A stretch of 64,000 bases of DNA from Sweltsa coloradensis (Eukaryota; Arthropoda; Insecta; Plecoptera; Chloroperlidae), in the NCBI GenBank assembly GCA_024449915.1, contig JAMZAV010000765.1, forward strand, positions 248,001 through 312,000, written 5' to 3'. Position numbers and translations under genes: made by a program. This document shows positions 11,213 to 24,275 of the stretch, piece after piece. Below the pieces are notes generated by a model. That model ran no database searches. It saw only the letters and a program-made list of their open reading frames with translations, and was not told the DNA's origin. The first letter of the stretch is position 1. Each line of letters opens with the position of its first letter.

Positions 11213-11709
11213 AATTCTGACCAAACGGGTGGGGCTACAACGTTCATATTATACATGGACATTAAGGTTATGGTGATGTAGTACATTTTGTAAGAAAAAA
11301 TTGAAAAAGTTAGCCATAATTTATAGAAATCAAAATAAGCTTTTAATATAAGTTTTTTGATTTTTTGTGCGATATTTTTCGGGGCCATTTGGGCCAATTC
11401 TGACCAAACGGGTGGGGCTACAACGTTCATATTATACATGGGCATTAAGGTTATGGTGATGTAGTACCTTTTGAAAGAAAAAGTTGAAAAAGTTAGCCAG
11501 GATCCATAGAAATAAGGCTTTTAATATGTTTTTTACGGTAAATAATAACAATTGACAAGTAACAATAGAAACTTGACAACAATCATCTACAATGCTTAGG
11601 CAGCAAAACAAAGCACTTGCAAAAGTAAAGATATGCCACGCAAACTAAAAACTTAAAAAAAAGCTCATCCATCAACGCGACTAAAAAAAGCGTTTGCGAA
11701 GCTTCCTAG
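11213..11709 (-). mobile_element. Family A MITE, truncated copy
   Basis: It carries the family's internal direct repeat (two segments around 'gtggggctacaacgttcat' at about 11,230 and 11,410) and the 'gcgtttgcgaagcttcctag' end at 11,709. It lacks the 'ggatgagcgaagcgag' end, which is cut off exactly at the junction with the Gypsy remnant. Confidence 0.75.
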
Positions 11710-11810
11710 TAATAATAAGTTGAAATAGTTCTGATTTAAATAATCCCGCCGTTTATGCCTCGCCAATCCTCGTAATAATTCAGATGGCAGTGGGAGTTGC
11801 CTTGTTCAGT

Positions 11811-12338
11811 CAGTGTTGCCAGACGTGCCATAATTATCGTTTTATGCCATAATCTAGGGTGTCATTCGATAATCGATAGTGCATGTGCCATAGTGACTAA
11901 ATATGCCATAGTTTTAGATGTAGTGCCATAATTAGGGTAATTTTGCCATTTTTTAGACGAAGTCTATAAAAAAACAAATTTCTCAAGTTATTATTCATAT
12001 ATATTTGAATTTATTCGTTGTTTTGTTGAATTCAGACAGTCAATTTGTGTGTTATCTCTTTAACCTAGTTTGAAAGACGCGTCGATCGATCGATCAGCAT
12101 CATGTGAGTCGATCGATCGAGTATTCTCACCCTCGCGCCGCGCCGCTGCCATGTTCATCTGACAGTCAATTCACGATTTTCACTTCTGTTCATATCATTG
12201 TTAATAGCTTGTATTTGCACTTATGTACACGCATATTTGTAGTCTTTTAATTTTTCAGCTTGTGCCATAATTATTCTCGGAAATCGATAATTTCCACATA
12301 GATGTTCAATAATCCATTTTGGGAGTCTGGCAACACTG
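11811..12338. mobile_element. Non-autonomous hAT MITE, 528 bp, perfect TIR and TSD
   Basis: The terminal inverted repeat 'cagtgttgccagac' is perfect over 14 bp at both ends. The octamer 'tgttcagt' is duplicated at 11,803-11,810 and 12,339-12,346. The paralogous segment has a single 'tgttcagt' at 63,091-63,098 and no element, which is a direct empty site. The interior has 'gatcgatcgatc' tracts and no transposase. Confidence 0.95.
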
Positions 12339-13315
12339 TGTTCAGTTGTTACCACTGTTGTTACACAGCATTATTTGGAAGGAACGTTGACCCGTCAATC
12401 TTGTATTACATTTCGCTACTTGAACCAGTTCTCTATTGAAATTTGTCTCAATTTTGGTAAGTATTGCTGTGTATTCTTCAAAGTTTCTTATTTCGAGTCG
12501 GCCTAGACCTAGATTTACGTATTGATCAAAAGCCAGTCATCACTAGGTAGGGCCTAGGGGCTAGGCTAACTCCCTGCACAACAGAAGTTTGGTTAAGGGT
12601 CCCTGAATCTTGGGCGTAGACTTCCAGGACAAGCAAATTCCATGTAGGCTAGGCCTATTTTGTGTAATGTCCAAGGAAAGAAAGAAATAGCTACTACCTA
12701 GTGCTAGGCTAGCTAGTATACTATCCCTTTCTAGACCATTGCTGCCAAATGCTTAAAATCCCAACTAATATAGGCCTACATAGGCTACGTATAGGCCTAG
12801 GCTACTTTCCCCTAGGCCTTGGGGCCTTTATTTTGTCAAAAGGGGGATTTTTTTCATTTTTAAAAAAGCTAAGGCCTTTAAATTTTTTATTTTGGTGCCC
12901 CTAGGTTGGGGACAATCTTTAATAATGGAAAGAAAATTTAAAGACAAGTGATTATAAATTCTTTTTAAATTTGTTTGTCCCTTTTTTTAATTTTTCTAGA
13001 AAAAGTGAAATGTTCTTGGAGTTTTTTACATCTCAGAGAGTACAAAGCTAAACCAATCAACACCATAGCAAGTAGAAAACAAATTTGCTCATAATTTTTA
13101 GGGAAGTTTCCCATCAATATTTTTTTCATTAATTTTCTTGCCCACGAGTATTGTGGAGTATGTTCTTGAAATTTAAACCCCTTTACCTTGTATACAAATT
13201 AATAATAACTATACTTTTTTTAATTAGGCTAGTTCTAAAATTTTAGCGGGAATTTTTTTTTTTGTGCTGTATTACATTACTTTATTTTTTGGTACCCTAT
13301 TCTCTAGCTTTGAAT

Positions 13316-14237
13316 CTTGTCCCGTTACCTTGCCTTAGCCCTTTATGCAGCGACAGGGCCCTAGGGGAAAAAAGGGGCGCACAGGAAAAAAAAGTTTTCC
13401 GCCACCCTACAGCGCCAAATTAAAGCTCTTAAAGGTTTTGGATGCATCGTTAGCGGTTATTCCCAAAACGCCTTAAAGACACGGTTTAACCCTTTTTTAC
13501 CACCGGCACAAAACTCAGAAAATGTCTCAACGACACTCTGTCGGGCCCAATCCCATTTTGGGGTTTTTACGGTGCCCCAGCCCCCGGTTTTCTGCCAAAG
13601 TCCCTTTGGGAAACCCCTTTACAGATATTCTGAATTGGGGGCTCATTGCCGGGGACGTCATCAAACCGTGCGCGGGGGGAGACAAAAATTTTACTGTGAG
13701 CTTCGGGGGGGGACTTTGGGGAGCAGTTTCCCCTACTCTACGGAACCGTTTAAAAATTTTTCATCCGTCCCCCTCTGAATCGCGGCCCCGGCGGCCCAAC
13801 CCGGGTCTTTGGGGGATGTTCCAGCAATATTCTCGCTGGAGCAAAGGATTCTTCGCCGCATCGCGGGCTTCCCCGATGACGCGGAATAAAGAGGGTTTAA
13901 ACCCAAAACCAGCGTTGGTGGTATCAGCGCTGGGACTCGACCCCCTGCGGGGGGCCTACTGCAAGTCTTCACGCAGGCGGCAGGAATGACCCTTCACGAC
14001 CTGTTTCGGCCCTCGAGTCTTCAGCCCGTTTTCCCTCGTTTCAAGTTCCCCTTATCCCCCTTTTTGCCTTTCAATTTGTCTAATTTAAAAATGTCGTTTC
14101 TTGTTGCCTTTCATGTACTTTTTAAATCTTGAAAAATCTTAATCATTTGTGTCGGGCTACAGGGGGGCCCAACATTTGGGCCCGGGCATTAGCATTCCTG
14201 CCCTATGGGCAGGAAAAATTCAATAAAATAAAAAAAT
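13316..14237 (+). pseudogene. LINE fragment, noisy second copy
   Basis: It corresponds to 6,641-7,537: the same 'cttgtcccgttaccttgcc' start, the same RT C-terminal words and the same 'caataaaataaa' tail. Scattered indels destroy the frames. They match the error style of the region, so the underlying allele could be as intact as copy 1. Confidence 0.8.
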
Positions 14238-15518
14238 GTTTTTGGCATTAATTAAAATTTTTTATTTTTTAACCCTTTTAAAAATATTTTTCATAAAAAC
14301 CATTAGGCTAGGTGGGCCCCCTACTAGGGTTTATTTATTACTGTATTTTTTTTTTTAAAAATTTTGGGGATCAAATGTTTGCCATTTATTGCACCCAAAT
14401 TTTGCTACATACCCTAGGTAATTAATTTTAAAAGGACCAAAAACAATTACCACAAAAAAAATCACACAAAAAAATTTGCAAAAAAATTCAAAATTTTTAA
14501 AAACTTTACCGGGAAAGTGGGGAGACCCGGGGTTTGGGACCCGGGATGGGATTGATTTTGTAATTTCTGTTGTTTTAAAAATTTTAACAATTCCACCTCG
14601 GAAGTGTTTCCCGACCAAACCAAATCTATAAATAAGTAAAATTATGTTTAAAAATTTTTGCGGAGTTTTTAGTAAAATGAAACCTGTATAGTGAAAAAGG
14701 GAATAAATACCCCAAAATTGTTCTTAATTATTTTTAAAATTTCATTTAAGAAATTTTTCTGATTGGGTTTACCCCCAATAAAATAACATTTTGCATTTTA
14801 AATACCAAACTTTATCTGATCGAACTTAGGAAATTTACTCGATTGTGGGTCGCCCCCAATTTTCAAATGTTTTAATCGAAAAGTTGTTTGCATGTAAAGG
14901 AAAGGGAAAACTATTTAAAAATGGGGGTTTAGGGGTTTATGGGGGTGGGGGAAATACCCTAAATTTTCTGTTTTAAAAAATTTTAAATTTAAAATCTAGT
15001 TAAAAAAAAAAATTGTATTTAGGGGTTATCCCCCACTAGTTATATAAATTTTTTCCCAGTGGGGGACAGTAAATCAAAGCGACCAAGCCAACCCTGGGGG
15101 GCCCCAAAAACGAAAATCAAACGGGGTGAGCGAAAAACTAGAGATAAGTTTTTTTTTTGGGTTTTTGGGGTTTTTGATGCAAAAAAATGCTAATTTTGAC
15201 GTTTTTAAAATGCTAATTTTAAAAAAAAATTTTTTTAATCCCTTATTGAGAACTAGTTTAGTAATGAAATTTCTAGCTTTTTTATTTTGACTATATTGAA
15301 TTGAAATGTTCCTAAAATTTCATCATTTCCCAGAAGAAGTTTAAGAAACCCCCTTTACTTTTTGGGGTTTTTTGGTGGAAAAAAAAACCCAATTTGATGT
15401 AAAAAATTTGCAAAAATTTCCTAAAAATTTAAGGCTAAATTTTCAAAATTTTAAAATTGCAAAAAAAAACTTTAACCCTCTAGCGATAAACAACAAAAGA
15501 TGATTTTTTTTTTAATAG

Positions 15519-17587
15519 TGTGACTTCACGCCCTGGCTCTATCCCTTAAGCCCTACGTGGCCTAACCTGCCTATGAATTTCACGTCGAAAACCTTTTCCC
15601 GACCCCCACCTTGCCCGGAGGCCCCCGACCAGCGCCAGAGTGTGATTCACTCGTGACTCACCAATTGGACCCAAACTTTAGGTCGGGGGGGGGTTAGGCA
15701 AAGGTCCCCCGTCCTAAACCCATGCCTGACTCGCTTACTTGCCCTTTGGGTTTAAGCTGCGGAGAGCTGAGACTACCAAAACCCGAGAGACCCCAAAAAC
15801 CCAAAACAAAAAACCAAAAACCAACGAAACAAAAAAACCAAAAAACACAAAAACCCAAAGGTGACCGCCCATGAAAACCTAGCAGGTCCATTTACATCCC
15901 CCACGGGGGGGAGAGAACCCACCTATCAGGCACGCAAGTGGTAAAGCCGCGCCGTCCTGGTCCGCTCCAAGCCTTTCCCGGGGCCCCAGGCACTGTGCTA
16001 AAAGTAGGTAAAAAAAACCCAGAAGCGGCGGGGTTTGTGGGTGGGGGGCCCTTTTTTTTTTTTACCCAAAAAATAGGGCATGAGTTGAGGAAAGCGGGGG
16101 ACAAACATGCCCTATGAAGTGAAAAACTGTGTACTTTTAGGGGGTTTTACGGGGCCTCAAAAAATAAAATTTAAATTAAAAAAAGAAGTTAGGTTTCATG
16201 TAAAGGGTTAATAAATCAGATCCAAAATTTTAGGCAAAAAAAAAAATACATACAGGAGATCCCGGGTTACAATAAAGATACAAGTAAAACACAAAGCTCA
16301 AATACCAATTTCCTCTCTGTCTAACTAAAAAGGGTCCGATCTTTTCCCCTGGTTTTGAGTGAAGAGGGGGGGGGAAAAGATGTGGTCGCAAGCTTTGGGA
16401 CGGGGGCCCTTTTTGCGGTAGGTGGGCCTAGCCTACGGGGAAGGGTCCAGTGGGGGGCCGGGGCCCTGGCGCCCCCACTGCTTCCTTTTTCGGCAAACTC
16501 CCCCAGAATTTTAAATTTAGCTTACCACAGCCCCAGATTTTTCCGTAGGGGGGAGAAAATCCCCTTGGGTTTAAGCATCTTTGGGGGGTTTAAATCACCA
16601 CGTGGTTTTAGATTTTATTGGCAAAAAACACGGCCCCCTATCTCGACACCGCAAAGCCAATCCAAAGGGGAAGGGAAACTATAAAATTGATGTGAGCGCG
16701 CCCCCCGAAAACTCTGTAGGGGTTTTGAAATTACCGTGAAATCGCCGGGTCGTCTTTGGTTAGAGGGACTTTTTCGGTTCCCCTTTACATGGGGTACCCC
16801 AAAAAACGCGTGGGATTCTTTCCGAATAAGTTTCAATAAAAAAAATAAAAGAGGTTAGAAAAAGCCCAAAACTCCCTAGCCCTAGTCGGCCCCCCGGTAA
16901 GAGGGAAAGGCTCCACGACCTGATGGCGTCGCAGGGCAGGTCACCACGCGGCCCACTCACGTCCCACCCCGGACTAAACCCTTTGGGTTTCCCAAAGCGT
17001 GCCCCATTTGTATCGAGGTGGTTGCCCCCTGCCAGCCTCCCCTTTCGTCCGGGGTTTTGCTGGGCCCCCGCCATCCGGTCCCCGTGGGCCCTTCCGGACA
17101 CTGCCTTGGTCAGTCTTCTTGGTTAAAAATTTCCGGGGTCTTTTCGGGGTTCGGATTCGTCGATACAAAATTTCCCCAAAAATACACACTTCCTTTGGTT
17201 TTAGTCCCCGACTTTTCCTTTTAGGCTTCCCGCATTCCACAACCCTTGCTCGCGGCCTTTCAAAGGTTTGAAGCCAACGCCTTTCTAGGACGTTCCGATT
17301 TAAAAATGGGGGGCCCGTAAATTCTGGGCCCCACTCGGGAAAACCCCGGAACCCCCAAAAAAACATGAGCCTCGGCTCCACAACTCCCCTTTCCACAAAC
17401 CCTAAAACCCAAAAGGTTTGGGCCCTTTTGCAGGCCTAGATCGGGTTTCCCCACGGGTTTGAACAAGTTAGGAAAATAGACTTAAGGCCTTGAAAATACT
17501 AAAAGCCCCACATGATATAAATACATGATAGATTTAAACAGGGGGAAAAAATATAAAAATAAAAGGGGGTAGGGTTTGTAACGTTAC
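15519..17587. repeat. Left LTR
   Basis: It starts 'tgtgacttcacgcc' and ends near 'gtaacgttac'. Shared landmarks with the right LTR include 'agcgccagagtgtgattc', 'ggagagctgaga' and 'tacatacagg'-type words in the same order. Sequence noise prevents an honest identity estimate. Confidence 0.8.
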
Positions 17588-18471
17588 GGGCCCCCCCTAA
17601 CTCCATAAACCCTTGCCCTCCCCCAGTGCCCTAAAGGGGGGGACATGTATTTTAACACACAAAAAAAATCATCCCGGGCCCACATCCCTGGCATAATTTA
17701 GACATTTTTCACAAACCCCAGGCCCCAAAAGCTTTGAGTCCCTTTCCACACAATCGGAACTTTTTCGCAATAGAAAAATTAAAATCTTGGGAGATTCTAT
17801 TTTTCCTCGGGGGAAACTTCACAATGATTTTAAAAATTAGAGTTTTTTTTTGGACTCCCCCAAACACAAAAAAAGAAAAACAAAAAACCCCTATAGGTTA
17901 CACTAACCCCAAAAAACTCAGGGCCCAACCCCCCCGGGGAGCTAGGTGCAAAAAACCTCTAGTCTTTTCCCGGTGTTCAAGGGGGACCCCTGTCACCGGG
18001 TTCCCACTACCCTCCCCTTTACTCCAAGTAGTGGGGAAAGGGCCGAGCCCCAACCCCCCTTCACAGCTGGTCCCGCTCCAGGGACAGGACTTTCCACTAG
18101 CACCCCTAAACGTGCCAGCCTCCCTGTCAGTACACTCGGGTTTCTTTACGCTCGCCTCTCTCTTCTAGGCCCCACCCCAATTTCCTCACCCGGGGAAGGG
18201 AAATGAACCTGCTCGTACGGGTCGGGGAAAACGGCCGATTTCCACCCCCGCCTCGCGATCGAGTCCCGGACGCTGTTTTTCTTAAAAAAAACGTTCTCCC
18301 CCCCCCGATCGTCGCAGCTATTTATTTTGTTTTACGAACGGGAACACTTTTCCCACCAAACTACAGGGCTTTCCCACGTGGGGAAGTACACTAAACATTT
18401 AACGTCGCACTAGACGGACTTCTAAAAAAACGTACACGAGGGCGCGCGCGCCACTTAACTAAAAACCCTAA

Positions 18472-18640
18472 TTACAATTACATTTAGGTTGCCGCAGGAG
18501 GATTTTAAAAAAAACGTACTTTTGAGCCTACACGCCACGCAGGCAAATTTAAAATTTTACATTTAGGTTGCCGCAGAGGGGAATTTAAAACGCACTCTGA
18601 CCCTACAGGGCCACGCAGGCAAATTTAAAAATTACATTAG
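18472..18640. repeat. Tandem duplication of about 75-90 bp
   Basis: Two successive units share 'ttacatttaggttgccgcag' at their start and 'ccacgcaggcaaattta' at their end. They lie in the LTR-element interior. Confidence 0.7.
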
Positions 18641-21014
18641 AAAACAACCCTCGCTGAAACAAAAAAACAAGAAAAAACCCCACTCCCCCGGGGCCCCAAA
18701 AACTACCCCCGTAACTACTGACTGTTACTCAACGGGGGACAGGGTCCACTCGAGAAACCCCCACAGGCACAAAAAAAAACACAAGCACCACCCCGTCAAC
18801 CCTTTGGGTTTGGGCCCAAAAACAAATTAAAAGGGGGTTTCGCCCAAGCGCAAAAAAATTCCCCCTTTCCCCCACACACCAAAAGATTTCTCTAACTAAA
18901 GGGGACGTCTTACTTAAACTACACCCCAAAAAAAAACAAAAACCCTTTACACGCGGGGGAAAACTAAACTTCTAACACAAAAACCCAGAACAACGCGGCG
19001 GGCAGGGTGGTAACCCCCAAAAAAAAAAACAAAAAGCTACGTACTCCCCGGTCCCCCACAGGGATCTCAACACATCAAGGCACGGCTCAGGACCCCCAGC
19101 GCTGGACCCCCGGCAAAAATTTTGTCCACTCTTGTCCCTTCTCTCTCTCCAGCAACACCCCAGCCACCCAGGAAACTCACCCTGGTGGGGGGACTTTTTT
19201 ACACGCAAAGTGCCCCAAATGACCCCTAAGCCCAACGGGGGCCCGGCTCCCCCACTCAATGTACCGTAGCTACCTCCAGTCTTGCCCCGTCCTCTGACTG
19301 GTGAAAACTGCTTTTACTCGAGGGTAGTCCCAAGTCCTCCCACGTCTTACTTCGTGTGTCTCGCGGCGAGCAAAACCCCTTTTTCGTTTTAGGGGGGCGT
19401 GGCGCTGCGTTGCCAGTTCAGCAAAATCCGGGCAGGACCCGGGCCCGGTCTACTCTTTATCGTCGTGGCTGCCCGACTCATCGCCGCAGCGAAGGGGTCT
19501 ACTTTTTGGGGGACTGCTCTCCCGCGTCGCTCTGGGTTTTTTTTACCCCTTCGGCTTGGGGTTTTCTCTCTCAGCGCCCCTCCTCTCGCGATGCCCTTTA
19601 CGCCCCAGACTTGACGTCGCGGTCCGGGGTTCGATTTCCCCCTGTTTTAAAATCACGGGGGGCCCAATCTTCTCACTGCACTACGCTATTTTTTAAAACC
19701 CCGATCGTCACTTTCGCGTCGGACTTCTGTACATACTTCTTTAGGTTAACTCCCTTGTACACCCCCCCTTTACGTTGCCTTTTGGGGTTACTTTGTACAC
19801 TGCAAAAATTGGGCTTCTGAGCGTCCCCTAGGGAGTGCCCCCTAGGTCGCCCTTTGGGTTTCCTCTTTTCCCCTTGCCCCTTTTTCGCCGTGGGGTGCCA
19901 CCCGGGAAAAACCCCCTGCAGCCTGGTTCATTGTACTGTTTTGGGGACCTGACAGTTCTTCCAGCACATTTTTTAAAATCGCCGTAAAGTACTTAAAAGT
20001 TACCAAAACCCCCTTTCGGTACCGTGCTCATGGTCAGCTCAAAGGCCCTTTTCACCAGCTATGGCACTCCCGGTTTTTAAGGGTCACCTTTTCATCTCTA
20101 TTCTAAAAATAAAAGCATATTACAAAAAAAATTCCCCTTCCTCCGTGATCCTTTGGTGAGCAATTTAAACCTTTTTTGACGCTAGGCGGTCTCCCTCCAA
20201 GCTCTCTCTTGCTTGTGTTCGGGGTGTGGGGGGGGGACTTTCCCCCCCCGTCTTCCCCGCTTGGGACGCGCCGGGCGCAACTTACTAAAAATGACAGCTA
20301 AAAAAATATTCCGCGATCAGGAGCCTTTTAGGCCTTCTTGAATAGATCCCGGTTTTCCCACCCTCGAGCTCTCTTGGCTAAAACAGTGGGGGGGGGTCGT
20401 CTATTGTTGGCGATTTTTGTGCCGCGATCTCTTCATGAGTCTCTTTTACCCCCGGGGCAGTGAGTCGGAAAGCACCCTTTCCCTTTTTACTCTCGTCTCC
20501 CGTGTAAAAACATTAAAATTTTCCCTTTTCACCCGGGTTTGGCCCAAAATCCACCCCGTCCAGGTTTTAGGGGGGCCGGGCACCCAAAACAGTACGTGTC
20601 TTTCTTTTTAAAACTTCGGTTATTAAACCAACCCTTTAGTGGGGCTCGGGGCCGCTGTGCCGACACGGCCCCCGCTTCCCCGGTTTCCCAAAAATGAAAA
20701 AAACTTTGAAGGGGTTTTGCGGTGTACACTCGCCAAACTTCTTTGGGGGGGGTACCAAAACCCTCCAGGTGCTTTTTGATTTTGGGGCCCTTTCCGTACC
20801 CATAATCTTGAGCCTCGCTTTGAAAAAGCACTTCCTGGGGCAACCGATTACCCCCCATGCTCCGACTCTCTTTTCGGTCCAACCCTTCTTTTGGTTTCCG
20901 TCGCGACGCGGCCCTCCTTTCCTCCTCGCCCCGCTCTCTCGCTCTATTCTCTCTCGCGCTCTCTTCTTTTCGCGCGGGGCTCTCTTTGCCTCTCTTCTCT
21001 CGCGTCTCCGCCGG

Positions 21015-21052
21015 GGGGGGGGGGGCCTTGGGGGGGGGGGGGGGGGGGGGGG
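21015..21052. repeat. Poly-G tracts
   Basis: Two G runs of roughly 13 and 22 bases are separated by 'ccttg'. They could form quadruplexes, but they sit in the error-rich segment and may be homopolymer artefacts. Confidence 0.6.
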
Positions 21053-22198
21053 CCACGTTGCCAGCTGCTCCGTCAACATCACGAAAAGTTGCCAAATTAG
21101 GCTTTCTAGGCGTTTGCGGTTTTGGTGGTGGCGTTTTCGCACGCCACTTCCACCCTTTTCCAAAGATCGTGGGTTGATTGGGCTCCCGCTTTGGGTTTGA
21201 CAGTTTCCCCCACTTTTTGTCACCGATTTGCCACCTTTGGGTAATCTTTTTTTTCGAGGACGGCCCCTTTCCCTGGGCAACAGAAATTTTCTTGCGCCCC
21301 TCTGGCTGCCCGCTCCCATTTCATCATCGGTCCCGGGGCCGTCTCTCTTTCCGCTCGCGGGTCGTAACCCGTCCACGCCCCCTCTTCTCTCTGTCCCGGC
21401 GGGCCCCGCGCCCGCCGTCCGCTTTCGCGGACCCCTTCTCGGCTTCGGGTCTCCCGCTTCCAAAATTGCTTCCAGGGATCGCGAAAAAAAAACCCCCCAA
21501 ATCAATCTTGTTTTGCATGTGTCTGCTCCGCGCACCCCCCTGTTAGGTTTTCCCCTTTTGTTCGCGCCCCGTGACGTACTCGGTTTCCCCCTCTTTGGGC
21601 ACGCCCCCCGGCTCGGTCTCCATTTCTCTCGTTTTCAGACTCAAACCCTGGCGTCAAAATCTTTTTCCCGGTTTTCGGGCCCGTTCGCCAAATTTAAGGA
21701 AAAAGCCAGTTTGCACTTCCCGTTCGCCCCCGGGTTTGGTTTCGCGTTTCATACACCCCCTCCTGGTTCTACGGAAAAATGGCCGGTAAACCCCCATTGT
21801 TGCTACCCCCGATTTGCGGCTTTTCCGCCATCTTTTCCGCTGAAGAAAAAACCGTTTGGGCCCACTTGATCTCCTCCGCGTGTGGTGAAATATCCATGGG
21901 TAAACTGTACACCTGGGACGTGGTGATAACGAGCCCCGCCCTTCGGCGCCCCTTTGTGAAATTTGCGACCAACGTGCTTTCCCTTTCCACGTCCCCGGTT
22001 GTGGGGAATCGTGCCGTCGTTGGGGGGCCACTTTGTGAATTCAGGCCAAAGTGGTCCCAACAACTTTAAACTGTACACCTCGGGACGTGGGGACAACCGA
22101 GCCCACCGTTTTGGCCTTTCGACTTGACTTGTTTTGTCTCGGGTCGTGGTGACGTGGGCAGGGCCTACCTGTGACCCCCGGCTTGGGAAGGGCCCCTT

Positions 22199-24275
22199 TG
22201 TGGGTTTTACGCCCGGGCCCCTATCCCTTTAAGCCCTAGTGGCCTAAAACCCGCCTATGAAGTCACGTCGCAACCTTTTTCCGGGCACCACCCCTTGGGC
22301 CCCCAGGGCCCCACCAGCGCCAGAGTGTGATTCATCGTGGGCTCCCCAAAATTTTTGGGGCCACTTTAGGGCGGGGGTTGGGGTAAGGGGAAGGTCACCC
22401 GTCCTAACCCCATGCCTGACTCGCCCTTTCTTGCCCCGGCTTAGCTCCGGAGAGCTGAGATTTTTTCCCCCAAAACCCCAGAGACACCGAAAAAAAAAAC
22501 GAAAAAAACAAAAACGCAAAAAACAAAAAACCAAAAAAAACAACAACCAGAGTGTACCGACAGTGGGAAACCCCAGCACGGCCAGTACACTACCCACTGG
22601 GGGGAGAGAACCCACCTTATCAGGCACGCAAGGGTGAGCCGCGCCGTCGCTGGTCCCCCTCCCAAGGGGCCCTTAGGGGCCCCCGGGACTGTGCTAAAAG
22701 TAGGCAACCCCCCGAGAAGGGGGGTGGGGGGGGCTGAGGGCCCTAGCAAAAAAATTTGCTATGAGTTGAGGGAAAGGGAGGGGGCAAAAAAGCACTATGA
22801 AGTGAAAAAAAATGGTACTTTTTTGGGCTTTTTGGGTCAAAAAAAAGAATTTAAATTTTCAACCCAAAGAAGTTAAGGGGTTTCCCTGTGAAGTTAATGA
22901 TCAGATCCCAAAATTTTGGCAAAAAAAAAATACATACATGAAAATAACCCGGGTTACAAAAAAAAATACAAGTAAACCCCCAAAGGCTATACTCACCCAA
23001 AATTTCCCCTCTGGCTCACTTCAAAGTCCGATCCTGTTCCTTGGGTTTAGTGAAGAGGGGGGGGGGGAAAAAAAGTGGTCGCAAGCGTTGGACGGCCCCT
23101 CCTGCGCGTAAAGGGAGCCCCCACCTACGGGGAAGGCGTCCAGTGGCGGGCGCGGACCTGGGTCCGACTGCTTCCTTCTGGCTACCGCCCCGAAGTTTTA
23201 AAAAAGCTTCCACAGCCCCCCGGTTCTCGTTTGGGGAGAGATGCCCCTTTGGGCTGCATCGTGGTTTGGGTTTCTCACCAAAGGGGGTCTTAGACTTTAT
23301 TTGGGAAAAAAACGTGCAAACCCCCTCTCGAACCGCCCAAAACCCAAACCGAAAAACAGGAAAATTAAACTTTATTGAGGGGCCCCTGCTCCCCCCAACT
23401 CGTAGGGTTTAGGGAAAATTTCCCTGCAAATCGCCGGGGCGTCATTGTTAGGGCGTAATGTTTTCGGTTTCCCCCCTTTTTATAGGGTTTCACCAAAAAC
23501 GGTGGATTCGTCGAATAAGTTTTAAAAAAAATAATAAAAGAGGTTAGAAAAAGACCAAATCCCCCAGGGCCCCAGTTGGCCACCCGTGATAGGGCGGGGG
23601 GCTCCACGGGCCATGATGGCGCCGCAGGGCAGGTCACCACGGGTGGCACTACAAGTGCACCCCGGGGCTCAACCGTCCCGGGTTCCCAAAACGTGGGCCC
23701 ACTGTGATTTGAGGGGGTTGCTCCCCGCCCCGCCTCGCCTCGTTTCCCGGGGTTTTTGCTCGGCCTCGCCACCGGGCACGGGGTTTTCTCCGGACACGCC
23801 CGGTCAGTCTTCTTTGGGTTTAAACTTTTCCGGGGGGGCGTTGGGGGCGCGATTCGTCGCTACAAACTTCGCAAAAATTTCCAAAACTTTGTTGGTTTTT
23901 GTTTACCGACCCTTGCCTTTTTGTTGCCCCATTCCACAACCCTTGCTCCCCGGCCGCGAAGGGGGGAAGCCCAAAGCCTTTTTTAGGCCCTTTCCCTATT
24001 TAAAAATGGGGTGACGTCACTTTTAGGCCACTCTGGTAAACCCCAAAAACCAAAAAAAATGAGCCTCGGCTCCACAAATCCATTCACAACCCCCAAAACC
24101 CCAAGGTTGGCCTTTGCATGCCCAGATGCAGTTTCACATGGCTTGAAAAAAGTTAGGAAAAAAATGAACTTTTAAAGGCCTTGAAAAAACTGAAAATCCC
24201 ACATGATATGAAAAACAAGATAGATTTTTTAAAAGTGAAAAAATAAAAAAACAAGGGGTAGGGGGTAACGTTACA
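22199..24275. repeat. Right LTR
   Basis: It begins 'tgtgggttttacgcccg' and ends 'gggtaacgttaca', then continues directly into the 'ataggaaatagcaatc' target. The landmark order is the same as in 15,519-17,587. Confidence 0.8.

Larger units (their letters stand above)
11213..12803. repeat. Segment duplicated at 62,513-63,580
   Basis: From 'aattctgaccaaacgggtgg' the two segments agree almost base for base through the family A end and about 1 kb of unique-looking DNA rich in 'taggcc'. The main differences are the 528-bp hAT insertion here and small length changes in 'ggcctag' tracts. It sits between the two copies of the larger block, which suggests a complex rearrangement or a misjoin. Confidence 0.9.
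17588..22198. other. Interior of the LTR element, no coding motif found
   Basis: C- and T-rich sequence with many homopolymer runs. Long open frames here (for example 20,636-21,535 minus) are low-complexity Pro/Arg/Lys-rich translations of GC-rich DNA without retroelement motifs. A repeated 'aaactgtacacct.gggacgt' motif occurs at about 21,901 and 22,066. No primer-binding site or polypurine tract could be assigned. Confidence 0.5.
15519..24275. mobile_element. LTR retrotransposon, 8.76 kb, no recognisable coding
   Basis: Long direct repeats of about 2.07 kb flank a 4.6-kb interior. The element begins TG and ends CA, and is flanked by 'atag' on both sides (15,515-15,518 and 24,276-24,279). 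Copy 1 of the block has the uninterrupted target at 8,432-8,435. It is GC-rich compared with its surroundings. No gag, protease, RT or integrase motif could be read, either because it is a large non-autonomous (LARD-like) element or because sequence errors hide the frames. Confidence 0.8.

Noticed and set aside
20636..21535. 299-codon open frame on the minus strand
   Set aside because: It lies in the GC-rich, error-rich LTR-element interior. The translation is low-complexity Pro/Arg/Lys with no domain, and includes poly-Pro from the G tracts.
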